A stretch of 6,135 nt of DNA, from positions 1-6,135 of the forward strand of contig JAHIEL010000020.1 of assembly GCA_018901715.1 (NCBI GenBank), written 5' to 3'. Under the pieces are notes generated by a model. The model was not told the DNA's origin, did no database searches, and was given only the letters and a program-made list of their open reading frames with translations. The position numbers were made by a program, and so were the translations under genes. Source of the stretch: Patescibacteria group bacterium (GTDB taxonomy: Bacteria; Patescibacteriota; Minisyncoccia; Minisyncoccales; PEYH01). Shown here piece after piece: positions 3,398 to 6,135 of the stretch. Position 1 is the stretch's first letter. Each line of letters opens with the position of its first letter.

Positions 3398-6135
3398 TTA
3401 TTTTACTATAAGTTTTAATCCTAACCAAAGTTTTAGCCCGTCCACTTTCGTTTCTTTCTCCACATCAAAAACAAATTTTTCTTTGTGATTTAAAATCAAA
3501 TCTTCTGCTTTGGCTTGTTTTATTAATTCCTTCTTATGATTATTCAAAAAATTATTCAAATCACCTTCTCCTTTTGCATAAACCACAATCTTGTCTTTTG
3601 GTTTATAAATAGCGTCTTTTCTCATTTGCTGAATCTGCCTTGAAATTTCCCTTATCATTCCTTCCTGCTTAAGCTCTGGAGTAATCTTGATATCTATAGC
3701 AATTTTTAGGTCCTTGTCTTCAATAATTTCCATATCTTTTTCTTGAATCTTATCTACAAACACTACTTGTTTAACATTTAATTCATCTTTTGCCAAATTC
3801 AATAACTCTTCATTGATTCTCAATTTTCCTTTTTCAATTTCTAATTTAACCAATGGTTGTCTTACTTTAATAGATGCATTATTTCTTAAGTTCAGCCCCA
3901 TTCCTACAATTTTCCTTAATGCTTCCATTTGTGCTTCCAAACCATTGTTAACCATTTTCTTATCCGTCTTAGGCCAATCAGTCAAATGAACACTTTTTAT
4001 CTCTTTGTCTGATAAGTTTTGATAGACCTCTTCTGCGATAAATGGAACAAAAGGTGAAAGAATTTTTGAAACTTCCAAAAGAATAAAACGCAAAACAGAA
4101 AACGCTTGATTGAATTCTTTGTCTGTTTTTGGGTCTTGAAATCTCTTTCTGGATCGCCTGATATACCATAAAGATAAATCATTTATAACAAAGTCCTCAA
4201 TCATCCTTGCCCCAACAGTAATATTATTTTTGTCCAATTCTTTACTAACGCTACCAATCAAACCATTTAACTTAGAAACAATCCACTTGTCCAAGATATT
4301 CTCAATCTGTACTTCAACAGGTTCAGTTTTGTTAATTTTATCTTTATATAAATCCAAAAATTTATAACAATTCCAAAAACACATTAAAAACTTTTTAACG
4401 CTTTTATCCAAATCATTTTCTGAAAAAAGCTTGGAAGCGCCGGGCTGATTAACTGTATAAAAATACCATCGCAAAGCATCTGCTCCATAAACATCTATTA
4501 TTTTCCACGGATCAACCATATTTCCTTTTGACTTAGACATTTTCTGCCCTTTATCATCTAAAACAAGACCCAAGCAAATGACATTTTTATAACTCGGCCC
4601 AAAGCCCAAAAGTGTGGATATGGCAAGTAAAGTATAAAACCAACCCCTTGTCTGGTCTATTGCTTCGGAAATATAATCAGCAGGGAAAAGTGCGGGCGGC
4701 TTAGAAACATTATTAATGACTGATAACTTATTATTAAATGGCCAATGTGTTTGAGAAAACGGCATTGAGCCAGAATCAAACCAGCAATCAATCACCTCTT
4801 TGACTCTATTCATTTGTTTCTTGCACTTCGGACATTTAAAACTGATTTCATCAATAAATGGCCTGTGAAAATCAAGCTCGCCTTTTTCATTGTATGGAAA
4901 TAAATTAAAAACTATTTCTTTAAACTCACCTGTTTTAAGCTTAATAGCGTCCTTCTCTTTATTCAGCTCTAAAATTGTTTGACCATTCATAGTGCTGTGA
5001 AGCAGAGAAAGAGGTAATTGATGGCTCACAATTAAAATATTTTTATTCTTATATTTTCTATCAATGTCTTTTACAAAACCCAACATTCTTAAGCGAATGT
5101 CTGCCCAATTTTCACCATTGGGAAACGGCTTTTCAAAACGGAGTTTTATTAAATCTTCTTGGGCTAAATTATTATGAGGATTAAATAATTTATCTTTTTC
5201 TTTTACAAGTTTTCCATTAAAATCACCAAAATCAACCTCTCTTAAACGCTGATCAAATAAAGGTTTTATTCCTAATTCTTTTCCAATAATTTCAGATGTT
5301 TTTTTGGCGCGCTGAATATCGGATGAAATTATTATATCTATTTTTTTGCTTTTTAATTCTTGGGTTGATTTTTCTACCTGAAGTTTACCTTTTTTTGATA
5401 AAGGATTTTCTTTTAATTCTGGATATCCTGAAAAAAATTCTTCCACATTGGACTTTGCTTCTCCATGCCTTAAAAGAAAATATTTATTCGTGCTAAACTC
5501 CTGTTTTTTCAAATCATCTCTTGAACCAATTACTATTTGATTCTCACAATTATCGCACTGCCAAATCGGCAAAGGCGTTCCCCAATATCTTTCTCTCGAT
5601 AATGCCCAATCCTTTAATTCATTCAACCACTCGCCAAACCTACCATCTTTTATGTGCCCGGGAATCCAGTTAATCTTTTGATTATTTTTTATAAGCTGGT
5701 CTTTCAATGCAGTTGTTTTAATAAACCAGCTTTCCTTAGGATAATATAAAAGAGGAGTGTCGCATCTCCAGCAGAAAGGATAATCATGCTCGTATTGTTC
5801 TTCTGCAAAGAGCTTTCCCTTGCTATTAAGGTGTTCAATTATTAATGGGTCAGCTTTTTTCACAAACTTGCCTTTCCATTTTTTAACTTCTGACTTAAAT
5901 TTCCCTTCTTCATCTACTGTGACTAAAATAGGAAAATCATTTTTCTGTTTCTTTATTAGCTCCATATCGTCCTGCCCAAAAGCAGGAGCAATATGAACAA
6001 GGCCAGTTCCTTCTTGAGTATTCACAAAATCAGCTGATAAAGTCTGATAAATGTTTTTAGATTTTTCTTTGTGTTCTACAACACTTTTCTCAAAAAGCGG
6101 TTCGTATTTTAATCCGACCAGCTCTTTCCCTTTAA
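3398..6135 (-). CDS. ileS: Isoleucyl-tRNA synthetase (type B) with an inserted histidine-phosphatase domain (5' partial)
   Basis: Class I synthetase that charges tRNA-Ile in the cytoplasm. 911 residues are visible and the frame is open to the window edge, so the N-terminal catalytic part with the HIGH motif is outside. Numbering from the first full codon (6133): rest of the CP1 editing domain with TGLVHIAPAFGQDD (43-56); CWRCDTPLLYYP (121-132); SRERYWGTPLPIWQCDNC (179-196); phosphatase insert about 216-413; DFHRPFIDE (421-429); KCPKC (433-437); VIDCWFDSGSMPF (447-459); DQTRGWFYTLL (493-503); KMSKS (531-535; nt 4543-4529); anticodon-binding helices with NDLSLWYIRRSRKRF (651-665); a C-terminal region with RNNASIKVRQPL (750-761) and LKQEGMIREISRQIQ (821-835). 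The two CxxC pairs and the DxHRP segment mark the eukaryote/archaea-like type B form, often mupirocin-resistant. The GTG at 6025 is an internal Val codon. It is the upstream gene of the tight cluster, with 6 nt to the next ATG. Identity is certain; the insert is the anomaly. Confidence 0.97.
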   Translation of the reverse strand, partial: KGKELVGLKYEPLFEKSVVEHKEKSKNIYQTLSADFVNTQEGTGLVHIAPAFGQDDMELIKKQKNDFPILVTVDEEGKFKSEVKKWKGKFVKKADPLIIEHLNSKGKLFAEEQYEHDYPFCWRCDTPLLYYPKESWFIKTTALKDQLIKNNQKINWIPGHIKDGRFGEWLNELKDWALSRERYWGTPLPIWQCDNCENQIVIGSRDDLKKQEFSTNKYFLLRHGEAKSNVEEFFSGYPELKENPLSKKGKLQVEKSTQELKSKKIDIIISSDIQRAKKTSEIIGKELGIKPLFDQRLREVDFGDFNGKLVKEKDKLFNPHNNLAQEDLIKLRFEKPFPNGENWADIRLRMLGFVKDIDRKYKNKNILIVSHQLPLSLLHSTMNGQTILELNKEKDAIKLKTGEFKEIVFNLFPYNEKGELDFHRPFIDEISFKCPKCKKQMNRVKEVIDCWFDSGSMPFSQTHWPFNNKLSVINNVSKPPALFPADYISEAIDQTRGWFYTLLAISTLLGFGPSYKNVICLGLVLDDKGQKMSKSKGNMVDPWKIIDVYGADALRWYFYTVNQPGASKLFSENDLDKSVKKFLMCFWNCYKFLDLYKDKINKTEPVEVQIENILDKWIVSKLNGLIGSVSKELDKNNITVGARMIEDFVINDLSLWYIRRSRKRFQDPKTDKEFNQAFSVLRFILLEVSKILSPFVPFIAEEVYQNLSDKEIKSVHLTDWPKTDKKMVNNGLEAQMEALRKIVGMGLNLRNNASIKVRQPLVKLEIEKGKLRINEELLNLAKDELNVKQVVFVDKIQEKDMEIIEDKDLKIAIDIKITPELKQEGMIREISRQIQQMRKDAIYKPKDKIVVYAKGEGDLNNFLNNHKKELIKQAKAEDLILNHKEKFVFDVEKETKVDGLKLWLGLKLIVK
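4823..4834 (-). other. IleRS zinc module, second CxxC knuckle
   Basis: CPKC at visible residues 434-437, following the DFHRPFIDE segment and preceding WFDSG. It lies 237 residues after the last cysteine of the first knuckle; without the phosphatase domain the separation would be roughly 40 residues, as expected in the family. Confidence 0.8.
4895..5488 (-). other. Histidine-phosphatase (PGM/RHG-like) domain embedded in IleRS
   Basis: Visible IleRS residues about 216-413 form a full histidine-phosphatase fold. In order: NKYFLLRHGEAKSN (216-229) with the RHG motif (R222, nucleophile H223; His codon 5467-5465); NPLSKKGKLQ (243-252); IIISSDIQRAKKTSEII (267-283) with the second Arg R275; QRLREVDFGDFNGK (295-308) with the acid/base Glu E299; NGENWADIRLRM (339-350); NILIVSHQLPLSLL (365-378) with the second catalytic His H371. 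These match the SSDxxRAxxT, LxExxFGxxxG and VSH landmarks of small members of the family (CobC, PhoE, phosphoglycerate mutase-like), at about their normal length. All core catalytic residues are kept, so activity is likely. The substrate is unknown. The frame enters and leaves the domain without a stop or frameshift, so this is a real fusion and not an assembly join of two reading frames. Confidence 0.93.
5546..5557 (-). other. IleRS zinc module, first CxxC knuckle
   Basis: CDNC at visible residues 193-196 (C193, C196), directly after the conserved RYWGTPLPIWQ stretch. In type B IleRS this pair and a later CPxC pair together bind one zinc. Here the phosphatase insert follows about 20 residues later. 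Confidence 0.8.

Noticed and set aside
3978..4182. Two overlapping minus-strand open frames of 61-63 codons
   Set aside because: They are out-of-frame readings within the anticodon-binding region of ileS, with no ribosome-binding site or family signature.
5296..5496. Plus-strand hydrophobic open frame of 66 codons that looks like a membrane peptide
   Set aside because: It is antisense to the conserved histidine-phosphatase domain of ileS; the hydrophobicity comes from the complement of A-rich Lys codons.
6023..6025. GTG that could be taken as the start of an 875-residue IleRS
   Set aside because: The frame continues upstream without a stop to the window edge and encodes IleRS-like sequence (ELVGLKYEPLF), and the protein would lack its catalytic start. 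It is an internal Val codon.

Overview
The window reads as a compact, AT-rich bacterial segment in which every supported gene lies on the minus strand. Transcription order, from high to low coordinates, is: isoleucyl-tRNA synthetase (5' end beyond the right edge), a small unrecognised basic protein, a membrane-anchored protein of tandem Ig-like domains, and glycyl-tRNA synthetase (3' end beyond the left edge). The style suggests a Candidate Phyla Radiation / Patescibacteria genome, probably Parcubacteria-like. The reasons are tiny gaps and an ATGA overlap, a eukaryote/archaea-like (type B) IleRS, a homodimer-type GlyRS with a four-cysteine zinc ribbon, and a secreted Ig-like repeat protein inside a synthetase cluster. 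The taxon is an inference. TGA is used as a stop (2957-2959) and does not appear in frame in the large genes, so the UGA=Gly code of Gracilibacteria/SR1 is not supported.

Region by region. 3398-6135 is ileS without its N-terminal catalytic half. Its reading frame continues without a stop to the window edge, so the GTG at 6025-6023 is an internal Val codon and not a start. The outstanding feature is a complete histidine-phosphatase domain of about 200 residues (RHG / phosphoglycerate-mutase-like superfamily) inserted in frame between the two CxxC knuckles of the IleRS zinc module. All four expected catalytic residues (Arg-His, Arg, Glu, His) are present. 2957-3391 is a 144-residue basic orphan gene, 6 nt after ileS, with a GC-richer and structured 5' half. 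1323-2960 is a 545-residue protein with an N-terminal membrane segment and about four Ig-like/DUF11-like beta domains. It overlaps the preceding gene by ATGA and has a strong Shine-Dalgarno sequence. 1227-1322 is a 96-nt AT-rich spacer with a heptamer tandem repeat. 1-1226 is glyS, lacking only its C-terminal end.

How they work together: the first three genes are packed tightly enough to be one transcript. glyS may be part of the same transcript or have its own start in the spacer, where I see no convincing promoter or terminator. The synthetases charge tRNA-Ile and tRNA-Gly. The two middle genes have no evident link to translation. The best candidate for something undescribed is the IleRS-phosphatase fusion, which could act on a nucleotide or phospho-metabolite linked to aminoacylation, or on a phosphorylated RNA or protein partner. 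The sequence does not say which.
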